NCBI RefSeq assembly: GCF_030463535.1
Contig: NC_132893.1
Coordinates: 18,956,027 to 19,020,026 of the forward strand
Length of the DNA stretch: 64,000 nt
Origin: Salminus brasiliensis
Lineage: Eukaryota > Chordata > Actinopteri > Characiformes > Bryconidae
Direction of reading: 5' to 3'
Under the pieces are notes generated by a model. It saw only the letters and a program-made list of their open reading frames with translations. It made no database searches and was not told the DNA's origin. This document shows positions 12,627 to 25,494 of this stretch, piece by piece. Both the position numbers and the translations under genes were made by a program. Numbering within the stretch: position 1 is the first letter of the stretch; each line of letters begins with the position of its first letter.

Positions 12627-13195
12627 AGCCCACTGCTCTAGTTTGGTTATGTTGGACAACAAGGTTAACGATATGTCACTTCCATCTAATGAACTCAAAG
12701 GAAGTCAAAGGAGACACTGGTTGCACTGCCGACCGCTACCACTAGATGTCCTCCTGATCATTTTCTCCTGCTGGGTCTCGTTTGAGCGCGTGGCCGTGTT
12801 TACATGCGCCCGGCTGGAAGCGGCACGCGCCGAGGTGTGGCTCAGTGACTGGATGGTGTGGCCATGCTGGAGAAGTGATGCTGTTTGTACAACTGTTCTG
12901 CGCCAGTTCTTCAACACACCACGAGTAAAATTAACATCTGCTACGTTAAGTGGCTGCGTGGTAAAAGAATTTGGCGAATCACCGGTATACCAACATCACG
13001 CCGTTTTGGTGTTTTTTTGGGGGGGTTCTTTTCGGGGTGGGGCAACATTACAGTTATTTCCTCTATATTTGTATCTTAGGAAGGACTGATCTTGTTTTTG
13101 TCCTCTTTCACTGTCCTTTCACGCCCTGATTATGCTCACGTTGCCCACTTCACTGCATGACATCACTTCAGGATCAAGGGAATGTCGTTGGTTCG
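12627..13195. other. Unrecognised stretch upstream of hunk
   Basis: A 148-codon plus-strand frame runs through 12643-13089 but shows no domain, no similarity I recognise and no conserved start context. It is probably chance. GC content rises toward the hunk promoter. Confidence 0.4.
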
Positions 13196-14030
13196 GCCTT
13201 TTCCCCTCTCAGAGCGATTTCCCAGACATGATAAATGACCAGTCCTGCTGTGGTCAACGTACCCGCCGAATTGCACTGCGTGCGATAAACCATCAGCGGT
13301 TAAAGCTGACGGACACGCTCGGTTTCTGCCCTCCAACACGCTCTTTGTTGTCTCGAAGAGCATGGGCGAGGGGCGTGGCCTGTTTTACAAACGGACGGGG
13401 GCTGGCTGGAACTCTAGGCCTCTGATTGGTCCAGATTTCAACCCAGCGACTCTGTAGCAAATGAGAAACGCCCCCCGCCCCGAACCGGGAAAGTAAGTTA
13501 AAGGCATCCTGGCGGCCAGTTAACAGTCAACAGATGAACCTGAGGGGAGCCGGAGAGCAGCGTCAAAACACTGAGAGGCGAGGAGGACGTTAGGTATTAG
13601 GTTGTAGAACAGTCTACGTTCACAGAATTGTACTGAATTTTATTCGAAATGAAAAAAGAAATAAAATGCTTATGTCTGTTTTTATAGCTACATAAGCTGT
13701 AAAACCCGCTAGCCTGAGTTCTGCTGTAACTTCGCTCCCTCGCTGGCTTTTGCTGTCACTAAATGCAGCCGTTACATAAAGCTATTATCGTGTGCCTGCT
13801 GTTAACGTCGTCGTTTATCCGCCGCCAGCTGTAGTCGTCTGAGGCGAACAGGTGGCGCGAGTGCGTCCGTTTCCGTTACGGATTGTCTTCATAGGACTTA
13901 GCTAGCTATGTGGTAACCGAGGGGAGTTGAATTCACATGTCCCAGCTGGCGGTAGACAAGTGAGAACCGTCTCTTCTGTAACTTGACTTGTCCGTTCAAA
14001 GTGAGCTAAAGTCGGACAACAGGCGCCAGG
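13196..14030 (+). promoter_or_regulatory. hunk promoter and 5' UTR, CpG-rich
   Basis: GC and CpG density rise sharply here and continue into the first coding exon. Visible elements include an inverted CCAAT box in 'ctctgattggtccag' (about 13421), a GC-box-like 'cgccccccgccccg' (about 13469) and several CGTC/GCGC words. No TATA box stands out, which fits a dispersed-start CpG promoter. The transcription start is not resolved; 13500-13620 is plausible. The start codon at 14031 has A at -3 ('cgccaggatgc'). Confidence 0.7.
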
Positions 14031-17000
14031 ATGCCCGAGGCTGGCACAGACATGAGCATGGACCGGCTTTTCGGGGTAAAAGCCCCGACCTCCGTGGCTC
14101 CAGAGAGCCTGCCGCCCTCGTCTTTAACCAGCGGCCCGCCTGGAGACATCCTCCGCAACTTCTACCACACCAAGAGAGTTGGGAACTATCTCATCGGCAG
14201 GAAACTGGGAGAGGGGTCTTTCGCCAAAGTTCGTGAGGGTCTTCACGCTCTGACTGGAGAGAAGGTACGTTAGTGTGTAGTAACAGCAGTTCAGCTGAAT
14301 CCCTACACTTTATTAGCTAGATCACTCCTTGTGTTTCTGAGAAGTTAAGCTTATAAGTTAAGTTTGGTGAAAATTTGCACAAAATGCAATTAGAGGTAAT
14401 AACATTTTTTTTTTTTTAACACATATTAGTAAGTTAGTCAGACCCCTTGCTCTGTTTATGAGTGTGCAGGTCTGTCTGTTATGTCTGTTTGAATGACCGC
14501 TTGAATGTATGGCTGTAACAGTGCTTGGCTATCCACACACTAAATGGGTCTAGCCGGAGTTCAGCATTGCCTGTGTGTGCTTTTGTTCATGGAGGCATCC
14601 AGGGCTCTTCAGCAATCAGTGGTTTCAGGTGGAACAGCTGGAGGAACAGCACATGGCCTTTGCTGTGCCTGTGGTTGACTTGAATCGGTCATTAATCTGT
14701 ATCGGTATGGGTTCAGGCTGACAGGTCTGTCCTTGTGCCCTGAACGAATGAAAGACATCCTCCAGAGCCCATCAGCTCCTCTAGTTCAGCGGACAGAGAT
14801 GTTCACCAGTAGGTGATACACACACCTACATGGCATTAGGTAACAGAGGCAATCCAGCGGAGCTTATTTCGATCTAGGTGTTTGAATTAATCTTAGATTA
14901 CCCCAGAAAGCAGACTTATACTGCTGTTCAAGCTGATCTGGAAGAGGTTTCTTAATGAAGATACTTTTTTTTTTTTAACAGCTTCAGCAGGTGGGTAGGA
15001 ATGAGTGCCTTCCACCACTGAGCTTGGAGCACTGGAGCACTGAACTTTCACTATGGGATTCCTAGAGGGGCAGTGCTGTTTATTGGAGCAGACCTGGGCT
15101 GGGAGGGCAAATGTGGCTGTTTTTCAGCTCAGAAACTCACGAACAGCTTTATTCTTTCAATAGAGGACAATGTCATATGCGCTGTTTTCTTCGCACATGT
15201 CTCTCCCTTTGTCCAGTGTGGCAGCGGTTTGTTCAGCTCTCGCCTACTGTCTGTCTTTGTTCAATGTGGCACTGGGTGCAGCTTATCAATTTGCATATTA
15301 GAGAGAGAAAACAACAAGTGCCTCTGTTTTTGAATGACTGACCTGAAATTTCTGTTTTGCATATCGAGGATTAGCTCAGCCCCCTTTCCGACAGCCCCTT
15401 TCACTGTTGCTGTGGCAGGGAGAAGCACACTCTCTCTCCCTCTCAGTTTTCTCAATGATGATGCAAACGCTGGAAATCTCACAGAGGAGTGCGCGCCTCG
15501 TGCTGCTCTCTCCTCGTTCGCCCTCACCGGCTGACATCACCAGGAGAAAGAGGGGGAAAAAAAAAACAGGGGGTTGGGTGGGGCGAGCGGCTGCACATGC
15601 TTCTGCTCTGTGTTTTCATCATACGTAACCCACTTTCACCCTAACCCCCTTTGTCTGTGGTGGAGATAAACAACATGTTAGCTTCAAGCTCTGGGGTGCC
15701 CCCCTCTCTTTTTTCCCCTCCTCTTACCACCAACATATCCCCCATGCACCCCCCTGCACCCCTCTTTGGCGAGACTGGGGGTTATCTCTGGCGGACTGGT
15801 CAAGATTAGACAGTGTTGTATTTGCATTTAGGTGACTGCTTCGCATCTGCCGGGGGAGGGCTTTGAAGCTCTTTCTTTACCTCTCAGTAGCCTTTCTATT
15901 AGTCTAATTGATATAATTATTTGCTCAATTGGTCATGTTATGACTTGTTTGCTCACGGCCCCCTTCATTGTTTGATGATTTGTCATGCCGTGGCCGGTCA
16001 CCTTTTGAACCCTCTTCAGTCCATACAGCACTGAGTACTTTGATCAGCAGTAGAACAAATAGCACGGGGCTATTGTCCTTGGATTCAGGAGGGAACACAG
16101 ACCCAGACAATAGAAGCATGTCTAAGACCAGAAAAACTCGCCATGCAAATTTACAATGCAGACAAAAAAAAAAAAAGATTAATTTTTAATTATGATTGGT
16201 ATATTTAATCATCAATTTAATCAATTTTTTTAAATTAAGAATGTAAAAAATCAATCACAATGTGCAACAGATTTGTTTTTATACATCAGCCCTGCAACAA
16301 AAAAATAAAAAAATATATATACACACAATAATATAAAATAAATTACTTTTTGTATTTTTTCTATATATATAAATGTGCCACAAAAAAAAAATAGAACTGA
16401 CTAATAATTACAGCACCGTAACAATTGAACTGGGAAGTGTCCCCCTGACCAAACCTTTCAGACAGTTATTTTTAAGAAAGCACTGAATGTTCAGTTTTGG
16501 ACCCTTCCTTTCCAAAAGTGTTTCCATTATACAGGACCTAAGCATGCTATAGCATAGACCTCCATACACAGTGACAATGCACACATTTATCACCCCTTTG
16601 TTAGTTGTCGTTTGAGTGTTTATTCAGCATTAGAGATTTGCAGCGTCTCTGGTGACAAATGGATGGCATTAACAACCCCCATTTGGAGTGGACCTGGTGT
16701 TTTAAGGTGCTTGGGAACTTGGGTGTTGCATTTAGTCATTTGTCCAGACCCTTCTCACCCCCTCATCCATGGTCTTCAGTGTAAGACAATGTATTGGTCA
16801 GACTGTGGGCGCATCACAAATTCTTGTGTGAAATAAGAATAATCTGGTCAATCTTAACTGAACCTTCCTCACTTGTTCCTTATTTATGCCTTTTTTGGAC
16901 CAGATGCATGCATGTAAAACATTTGAGATCTAGACTTAGTGTGTGTTGTTCTCCGCTCTTCTATCCCCTAGGTGGCAGTGAAAGTGATAGACAAAAGAAA

Positions 17001-20000
17001 GGCCAAGAAGGACTCGTATGTTACGAAGAACCTCCGTCGGGAGGGCCAGATCCAGCAGATGATTCGCCACCCCAACATCACCCAGCTGCTGGACATCCTG
17101 GAGACAGAGAACAGCTACTACCTCGTCATGGAGCTCTGCCCAGGAGGAAACCTCATGAACCACATCTACGAGAAGAAGCGGCTTGACGAGAGGGAGGCGC
17201 AGAAATATGTTCGGCAGCTAGTCATGGCTGTGGAGCACCTGCACAGGGCCGGAGTGGTACACAGGTGAGGCACCATAATTACTAGGTCCTAAAATGTGCA
17301 CATAGTGAAAATGTGTGAACTAGCATGTATTCCATCTTGGCTGGAGCAACTTCCGCCTAAATTCACTGCGGTTTTTTGTGTAGGCTTGGAGAAAACAATG
17401 GGAACTGAGATGGCTTGTGTAGATACACCATGATCTATATAAGATATAAGATCAGAGGCTCTCCAGAACAGAATAAGCACAATAGGCTTAGAAATCACCC
17501 TGTGTGAACCCATATTGCCAAAAGCAGGCATAGGGAAATGCTCTCTATGCAAACAACCATTGTTGTGTTATCTGTCACTAAGACTGTCAAAAGAGATTTG
17601 ATTAAAAAAAAAAAAAGAAAGAAGTAACAGTCTGTGTTTCTTTGTGTCCTACAGAGACCTCAAGATTGAAAATCTTTTGCTGGACGAACAGGACAACATT
17701 AAGCTCATAGGTAAGCAAGTTTTAAGGTACCCTCAAGTCTTTTCTTAAAAGCTCCTTTCCAATGCAAATGTAAATTTATTCCCACCACGACTCTGCTCCC
17801 AAAAGACAAAATCTTTTCAATATGCAAGAGCAACCCACATAAATCCCTAATAATTTAAAGCAAGAGCACAAGGAAATGGCCCTCTTCGGTATGTGACACA
17901 GACTGATTGAGCAATCAGTATCTCATTAAAACCAAACAACCTCTCACCTCTGCGAAAGTCCGCCTTAGCATACAAAGATCCTACTTAACAGCTGTGTGTG
18001 ACAGACAGGGTTAGTCTGTTAGTGTTAGACTACCATAAACACCCCCCCAGTTCACTCCAAAAGGTTGCAACAGACTCAGACCGACACCTTTCCTCCACAG
18101 CCTCAGCTTAGGGGGCATCGTCAACTGGTTCAAAGTTCTATTTTTTTTCCCCCATAGATTTTGGACTGAGCAATTGCGCGGGAATCCTTGGATATTCAGA
18201 CCCTTTCAGCACTCAGTGTGGCAGCCCAGCCTATGCCGCTCCCGAGCTGCTCTCCCGGAAAAAGTATGGCCCCAAAGTAGACGTCTGGTCAATGTGAGTT
18301 CACCAAGTCCATATGTCTCCTATTAAAGACTTAATGCGTATTGATTTCCTCTTAATAAATGTTCACAAGCCAACCCTTATTAGGAATAATAAGTATGTGT
18401 TTTCTAATGCAGCGGAGTCAACATGTATGCCATGCTCACCGGCACCCTCCCCTTCACGGTGGAGCCGTTCAGCCTCAAAGCTCTGCACCAGAGGATGGTA
18501 GACAAGGACATGAACCCTCTACCCCCTTCACTCTCATCAGGTACACTTAAACTACACAATATATATATTTCTTTTTTTTGTATATAATTTTTTTTCTGCA
18601 GTACAATAAGAAGCCGCACCGAATGGTCTCTGGAGATTTCCTTGGTCTAAAAAAAACCCTCAAGTTCCATCAGGCTGAGAATTAGAACCTAATAGGCAAC
18701 ACGCTCTAAAGGTTTCAGATGAAGGCAGCCATTGTTAGCCGGCCTCTTATTTTGGTCGAGCCTGCTGTTTTTCGGTCTCATGAATAGAGGCCGATGTTAA
18801 ACTAATTGCAAAGGATGGACCTAATATCTTCTACCGTGCTGGTGCCCGCTACCTTAAATGTTCTTCTGGAGCTGAAGGATAAATCTGATTGACCTCTGAG
18901 TCTCTTTATGAGACTAATGGTTTAATGCCCCTGCTTACTGGCTGCAGTCACACTGTCTCGGCCTGTTTTTGGATTATTTTTGGTTTGCTGTCGCATTTGC
19001 CATGTTTAAATGCAAGGTTGACTCACAGCAGATATACACTGTGGGTAAAAAGATGCGTGCAAGAGGAACTATTTGCATAATTATGGGTTCTGGCTTCGAG
19101 TCAGTGAAATAGTTGGTAACCACAAACAAAAACATTCATGTGGTTGTGTGATCTAGCTATGTATTAATTATATCACTTGTTTCCTTGAATGCCCTTTTGT
19201 TAAGGGCTTGTTTTCTTAAGTGCAGTGGTCTATGACGTGAACTTAATTAACCCTTACAACTACTTGCTCAAAGTTACTGCAGATGCAAGTAAGAGTAATG
19301 TGTAAATCTGTATCTCAATCTTGTATCTTAATTTGTGTTGCTTTTCATTTTTTGACGTAATGTGAATCTGGCAGTTGCCCTTAAAATTGTGTCACAACAT
19401 TATGATAAATGGACCAATAGAAATGCTCCAAATTGACTCAAATTAAAATCATTTTACACTGACTTCCATTTAAAGTCTACCAGGTTTTTTGCTTCTCCTG
19501 TAAAGTTACCATTTTGGAGATACAGATTTTTGTTCTGACAGCGATATATGTGTATACATGTGTGTTATGTCAGTGTCATAATTCCTAGAGGCCCGAGTTT
19601 CTATTAATGGCCGTTTTTCAGCTTTAGTTATGACATCCCAACTGACAAGGGAACATCTTAGCAACAGGGTTGGAATTATCTCAGGCATTTATGTCATTGT
19701 GTCGTGGTTGAGTATTACAACAGGATGATTCAGTACTGAAATGAGATTAGCCTCCTTATATAAGAGAGGTATTTATCAATGACATAGGACTGTCTTCTTA
19801 TCAATCTACTTATGCAAGACACAGTGGAGTGGCCAGTCGGTCAATTAGATCTTACTGGACAGAGTTAGGACAGAGTGCCTTTGTTTTGTCCGGCTTCTTG
19901 TGTTTCTGTAAAGCTTCGTACTGCAAGAGCATGGGTGCTGTTCTTCTACAATGTGTCTGTCTATAGAGCTCTGCAGAGGGGTGCATTGATGGTAAACTAT

Positions 20001-22322
20001 AGATTTGCTGATCTCAGTCACTCTGGTTAATGAAGCAGAGAATAAGATACTCATGGCTGTCATTGAACCAGATCTGATTTAAAAGAGATTTAGACAGGCC
20101 AGTGTATTTACTATTCATAATTTTTGCCCACAGCTGCAGTTAGTTTACTGAAGAGCCTTCTAGAACCAGACCCCGCCAAGAGGCCCAACATCCACCAGGT
20201 TATGGCAGACTCATGGCTGCAGTTGGGCAACCCACACACTGGAGTCCCTTACTTGAACAGGTACATTAACTGTTATTTTCTGTTTGCCTCTATGTCGTAA
20301 ATGAGGGAATGAGGCTGTTTTCTGGGAATAATACATTTTCCCCTCTTTTCCAGGATCCACATAGAAGAGATTAACCACACGGTTCTTCTGCACATGACTG
20401 AGCGGATGGGCTACAAGCACAGTGAGGTCCTCAGCGCTGTCCTTACAAATCGTGCCTGCCACACTCTCGCCGTCTATTTCCTCCTCAACAAGAAGATGAA
20501 GAGACTTTCCAAAGAATATCGGGTGAGTCTGATTTCTGTTTACGATTAGCTGACCTCGAATGACCGAGTCTTTCTCCAGTAGTTTCAGGCATTATGCATG
20601 ATCTGCGGTTGCATATGTCAGACCCTGCAGAGACAGGGTGCTAATCTACAATCAGTTTGTATATGGATGAGGGCGGCGACCCTATGTTTCACACATGGGA
20701 ATGGTTTTGGATTGTCCACTCTAACTGATTTGTCCTCTGTCTGCACAGGAGAAGCAGTACAGTATGGAGAAGGAGAAAAAGAGCGAACTGTTCCAGACCC
20801 AGTGGAGGAAACACATTGAGAAAATCACCATCCCCCCCAAGCAGACACCAGTTTATCTGGCTGTGAGCAAAGGCCCCACCAAGGAAAAGAAACAGAAAAC
20901 AGGTGAGAGGGGTCAAATGGATACCAAAGCTAACACATACCAAACACATACAAAGATATGAGCCAAGTACAACAACCTGAGATCAAAAGGACTAAAACAC
21001 ATTGTGTATAGGACATATTGCTATCATTTTAACAAACCTACCTCAACGGTAATCACTTATGCCTGAGAGTCACGTACGCTGTCGCCACGAGCAAATGTTA
21101 AACATGTGGAACAGGTTTGTGCTGCTTAACAGTGCAGAGCCCTAAAGCCTTGTCTGTACTGAGCAGTCTGCGACAAAGTAAAAAATCAGGCTCTACCATC
21201 GTTCATTGACCCATTTCTTCTCTCTCACGCTGACACTTATCAAGTCACGCGACCAAGGTTAGCATTTCAAGGTCTCAAAGAATGTCTTTAAATTGGGTTT
21301 GAGACAAGCATCAAAGGAAGACTTGTTTGGTTTGGAGAGACTTGGGGCAGTAGTGCATTCCAAAAATCATTGTTTTCCTGTATGTTTTTCCTTGTTTTAA
21401 TGAACTACAGTGGACATTGGCCTGAAGTACAAGGAGACGTTCAGTATATTAGAATTTGAAATGGAATGGTCTGTGGATAGCAGTAGAGAACAGGGAATCT
21501 ATCTGTCCCGTCAGTGTCAGATAACTTACCGTACTCTTTATGTGCTTTATGAATCTGACTCACTCACTAGATGCATTTTTGTACATAAAGGAGATGAAAA
21601 TGAAGCTGTCAAAGCAATGTCAGTTTGGTAATCCCATACTAAATACACTTTCCTTGTTCTCAGGGCTTCTCAAAGCGATGACCGGTCTCAAGGAAGCTTA
21701 CTCAGGCCAAGGTGGCTGCATAGCCTCTTCCTCGCTGGAATACCTGGAGATCCACCCTCTCTTTCCCCAAGAAGCCCGCCGCCTGGATGTCCAGCCGCCC
21801 CAGAAAGAGAGCTCCAAAGACGTGAAAGCCGTGGATGTCCCAGCCCGGCCGCCCTCCTCTCTGGGTGCTCATTCCTGGGCTTCAGCAAGCAAGGAGCCCA
21901 GCAAAGAAGCCCCTCCGTCCCCCTGGTACAAGCTGACCAACGGCGCTCTCTCTCCACCTCGCCACGTGTCTGCCTTCCAGCCAGACAGCTCCTACCTGAA
22001 AAAAGCCACCATCCCCAGCCCCCCAGTCCTCATCGTCAAACCCCAGCCCAAGAAGAGCCCCCCCACAACGGACTGGCCCACTCCTAGCCCCCCAGAGTCT
22101 AGCAGCGGGGGCAGTGGGGGCAGTGATGAACCCGACAGCCCACAGCACCGCAGCAAGTTCCCCTCCATGGGCATCGGGCAGATCCTGAAGAAGAAGGTTC
22201 CCCCGTTCACCTTCCAGGTGCCTCCGTTCAGGCCAGAACCAGCAGTGGAGGTGGAGTCACCCACTCCTTACCACATGCAAACGCTGCTCTGTGCCTCTGG
22301 GGCCCTCAAGACTCTGTGCTGA
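14031..22322 (+). CDS. hunk: Hormonally up-regulated Neu-associated kinase (Hunk)
   Basis: A serine/threonine kinase of the SNF1/AMPK-related group. Nine coding exons: 14031-14264, 16972-17264, 17655-17710, 18158-18293, 18413-18540, 20134-20260, 20354-20522, 20749-20902, 21664-22322. All introns are GT/AG and phases agree, giving 651 residues (human about 714). The kinase domain spans about 53-311, with P-loop LGEGSFAKV (59-67), catalytic Lys82 in VAVK, HRDLKIEN (175-182, Asp177), DFG 195-197 and APE 222-224. The activation-loop Thr213 in STQCGSP aligns with the AMPK T-loop threonine. A UBA-like segment (about 338-375, '[16 protein letters not shown]') follows, as in other AMPK-related kinases. 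The long tail ends with conserved islands 'CIASSSLEY', '[13 protein letters not shown]' and a C-terminal LKTLC. Human orthologue alignment is from memory. An extra exon between 20903 and 21663 cannot be excluded, but phase does not require one. Confidence 0.95.
14265..16971 (+). promoter_or_regulatory. hunk intron 1 with candidate conserved regulatory segments
   Basis: This is the largest intron in the gene. Two patches look constrained rather than random: 15270-15370, with octamer-like 'atttgcatatt' words, and 15820-16020, with dense homeodomain-type TAAT/ATTA cores ('ctaattgatataattattt'). The call is inference from motif texture only. 16150-16400 is plain A/T-rich low complexity. Confidence 0.3.
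18541..20133 (+). other. hunk intron 5 with a dispersed repeat at 19380-19560
   Basis: The segment 19450-19520 ('cttctcctgtaaagttacca', then 'ttttggag') recurs in a mis18a intron at about 32735-32760 in the same orientation, and inverted in an eva1c intron at about 45095-45125. The stretch 18710-19010 shows no repeat and could be conserved non-coding sequence. Confidence 0.5.
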
Positions 22323-23347
22323 GTTACAAAACTTCACGAAGCTCATTTAGTCTCTTCTGAACTGTCTTCTGAAGTAAACACAGATAAGGAATGGCTTGAT
22401 CAAAACCATGCTAATGTGGCCAAAATATAAATGGTGGCTATTGCCCTTCATGTTTGCCAACATTAGGGACTTTTTGACTGAATCATTCCTTTAAAAAAAA
22501 AAACACAGAGAAATCGTATGCAGTAATAGTTTTCTAGTTTTCACCGCCAAATCGTATTCGTTCTGAAGCACCAGGGCTTCAAACGTGACTGGGCGATTTA
22601 ACATAAAACCCTCCGGGGAGTTAGCTGACTTTTGTCCTTGATATGCACAGATAGAACAGATGCCTGCCTGTAGAGAGCACGCACACTCCAGCTCCGAACA
22701 CTGTGTTAGATTTATTACCTCTTACGCAACACTGCCAGTGGCGTGTCCGTCGCTAAGACGGACCCTCACGAGCATCAAGAATGCTGACTTTAATATCTCT
22801 TTCCATAAAGCAGTTCTTGCCATCTGCCACTGCAATCGACGTTCAAGGATCAGATAAAGACTCTTTTTTTATTATTATCTATTTTTTTTCCTTTCATCCC
22901 ACCACTCACGTTTCACAAAGAGATGCTGCACCACTGCCAGTACGGTATTCGCATGTACCTCGGAGCTCCTGTGAAGCAATATAGCCTGAGAACGTTGAGA
23001 GCGTCCTGGCCGTTTTTTTTTTATTTTTTTAAATCGCACAGCTGTGTGTTGACTTGAGCAATTGCTGCGTAGTTCCACCTCACAAGTTCCACACTCAGAC
23101 ACTCAGGTCTAGCTGCACTTCATAGGTGAAGTCTTCTCCCTTTAGCCTTGCTGCGAGCCTGTTGCGTAACTGTTAACATTCCTTTTCTCGCTTCCTTCGA
23201 ACGAAGACAGTCGCTGAACTTGTATAGCCTTAAACATAACTCACGCTTCAAACGGGGGCACCTGATGCAGAATGGTGTCGCATTCTGCAGCCTACTATGT
23301 GTTCTCATTTGAAACCAATAAGGAGAATTTGGAGGGCTGGGGGTGGG

Positions 23348-23380
23348 TCATCATCATCATCATCATCATTATCATCATTT
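23348..23380. repeat. (TCA)n microsatellite in hunk 3' UTR
   Basis: Roughly ten TCA/TTA triplets. An aspartate-run open frame on the other strand is a by-product. Confidence 0.9.
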
Positions 23381-24004
23381 GTGTAACACGCATCATGTTG
23401 AATGATAAAGGTAGACCGTGCAATAGTGCGTACATGTACAGATAGTCCCCAGCTTTCGTTCTTTTTTCCGTCCCTGTTCATTGGACGATTGTGGTCCTGT
23501 GATGTAAGATCTGCTTGTAAATATGAACTCCAAGTGTCTTTCATCTCATGCGTACATGTTCAACCTGCTCTCATCGCACACTACTGTAGTTGAGGTAAAA
23601 AGCTATTGGCTTTCCAAAGTCTTCACTTGCACAGAAGGCTATGAACTGTTTATTAACGAACTCTGTTTTGGACTACTTCTTTGCATGCACTGAACACGTT
23701 TCTTTTTTAAAAAAAAAAATACTCTGTGTCGGATTTTGGAGACCTCTCTTTGTACCTCTTTGTTACGACGAAGAATGAATCTGAGGTTGAAAGTCTTTTG
23801 AATTCTGAAGGTCATTTTGTAAGCTTTTGTATCGCGTTGCTGTGCTTATGTGAGAAGAGATTTTTATGCTGTACAGAAAGATTTTAAATATTTAATATTT
23901 AACACTTGAAGAAAACAAAAAAAAAACACGAATACTTGGTGTACCGCGTTTTTCTTTTCCACTCCTTCCAACGCCTAGTGCTTTTACGACACTTCTTATT
24001 ACAC

Positions 24005-24010
24005 AATAAA
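24005..24010 (+). terminator. Putative hunk polyadenylation signal
   Basis: A canonical AATAAA in 'cacaataaaagtgcac', with a GT-rich downstream element within 30 bases. It is the best match between the stop codon and the next repeat block. Confidence 0.65.
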
Positions 24011-24217
24011 AGTGCACAAGTGCTGATTTACCTCAGTGCTGTATGTTTTATTGCCACACTTGCCGAGAGAAGGCCTCTTCCCTTTTGCTGTAACGCGACA
24101 CGTTTGCTGTTGCGCTGTCCGCTTTTCCCACGAGGCACCTGTGGGGAGCATGAAATGAGTGACAGCTGAAAGACCTCCTGGCCTCATTTAATCCAGTCAG
24201 CTGCGCTGTAACAGTAC

Positions 24218-24325
24218 CACCCCCCCCCCCACACACACACACACACACACTCCCCTTGCCCCTACACACATGTACTCTTGCACCCCTGATAAATGAGATG
24301 GATAAGGGGAAAAAGGGGAGGGGGG
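24218..24325. repeat. Poly-C, (AC)n and poly-G tracts
   Basis: About twelve C residues, then about ten AC units (to 24250), then a G-run near 24315-24328. Simple sequence only. Confidence 0.9.
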
Positions 24326-24679
24326 GGGTTGGTGGTGGTATGGGCGTACCCAGAGACAAGCCCTCGTATCCTGACACCCACGTCCCGGATCAATCTGGGA
24401 GGCTAAGCCGATAAGAGCTGTGGCCGCAGTCGTGGCTGTAAAGTATATTAAAGCAAAGCGCTTTGTTTACACAGGACGGTATAGTTATCTCAAATCCTGT
24501 GGAGGCTCAAGTGACACAAACAGCCCTTGACAAAGACTCCAGTGGCTTAGCACAGCGCAGGGTGGAGGGTTATACACATTAGTCACAAGAGACGGCCATT
24601 ATGGCAGTACATAAGAGTATTACTATCCCCATAAAACAAAAGATTAAAACAATGAAGGAACTAGAGGAACATACTGCCT

Positions 24680-24770
24680 CCTTCTTTACAGTGGTGGTGA
24701 CAGGAACCAGGGGCCTCAATGTCTACAACACAAATAATGGCTATTTTACTCATTACCCAGACTTACCCAG
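24680..24770 (+). repeat. Fragment of the 49536-50095 element family
   Basis: Contains 'acagtggtggtgacagg' and 'ataatggctattttactca', corresponding to 'atagtggtggtgatagg' and 'aaaagctattttatttact' in the cfap298 intron copy. Confidence 0.45.
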
Positions 24771-24798
24771 TTAATCTACACAAGTTTTATATATGTAA

Positions 24799-25172
24799 AC
24801 TATATGGACAAAAGTATCAGGACGCCTCTTGATCATAAAAAATCAGCTGACCGTGTTAGTTTAGTCCTATTGCCACAGGAGTATAAAATCAACCTGGCCA
24901 TGCAGTCTGCCTTTACACACATTAGTGCAAGAATGTGTGGTTCTAAAGAGCTCACTGAATGCCACCATTGCAACAGATCAGTTGGTGAAATTTCTTACCT
25001 CCTAGAGCCACAAATTTCTTCCACAATCAACGGTGAGTGGAATTATTGAACAGTGGAAGTGTTTAGGAACCACAGGAATGTGTGACAGACCACATAAATT
25101 TACAGAGCAAAAAAAAAAAGGGGGGGGGTTATATTCATGCTTATGGATGTCCCAAAACTTTTGTCCATTAAG
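24799..25172. mobile_element. Short DNA transposon with terminal inverted repeats
   Basis: The left end, 'tatggacaaaagtatcagga', and right end, 'tcccaaaacttttgtccatt', are inverted copies, a very common terminus in fish genomes. The roughly 370-bp body has no coding capacity, so this is a non-autonomous element. Relatives lie at 28130-28400 and 44310-44990. Confidence 0.75.
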
Positions 25173-25250
25173 TTTGTGTTGATGGTGAAATAATTAAAAT
25201 ATTAAAAATATTTATTTCTAATACATCTAATACATTTTAGGCCCAAATAC

Positions 25251-25262
25251 TATATATATATT

Positions 25263-25313
<51 letters not shown>
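25251..25313. repeat. (TA)n microsatellite
   Basis: Two AT runs separated by 'tttatttta'. Confidence 0.97.
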
Positions 25314-25316
<3 letters not shown>

Positions 25317-25494
25317 AATACAAAAGTGGTCCGAGTGGTCTTTTAGAGGCATTACACTCTTCAGACCTCTCATTCTTATTGGCACCACCATGCAAAACTC
25401 AAAAACAGTGCATTTCAACCACCCCGGACCACCCGTTCACATCTTACACACTGACATGAATCCGCCCAACACTATAAAACAGTAACTACACAGT

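Larger units (their letters stand above)
22323..24030 (+). other. hunk 3' UTR
   Basis: After the TGA at 22320-22322, the sequence runs without repeats to a canonical AATAAA at 24005-24010, followed by GT-rich sequence ('gtgctgatttacctcagtgc'). That predicts a UTR of about 1.7 kb. It contains a (TCA)n microsatellite and many AT-rich patches. An earlier signal is possible. Confidence 0.65.

Noticed and set aside
12643-13089. 148-codon plus-strand open frame upstream of hunk
   Set aside because: No recognisable domain, composition looks random, and it lies in rising-GC flank sequence where chance frames are common.
13988-14236. Alternative plus-strand start upstream of hunk
   Set aside because: Out of frame with the kinase; the 14031 start gives the kinase N-terminus directly.
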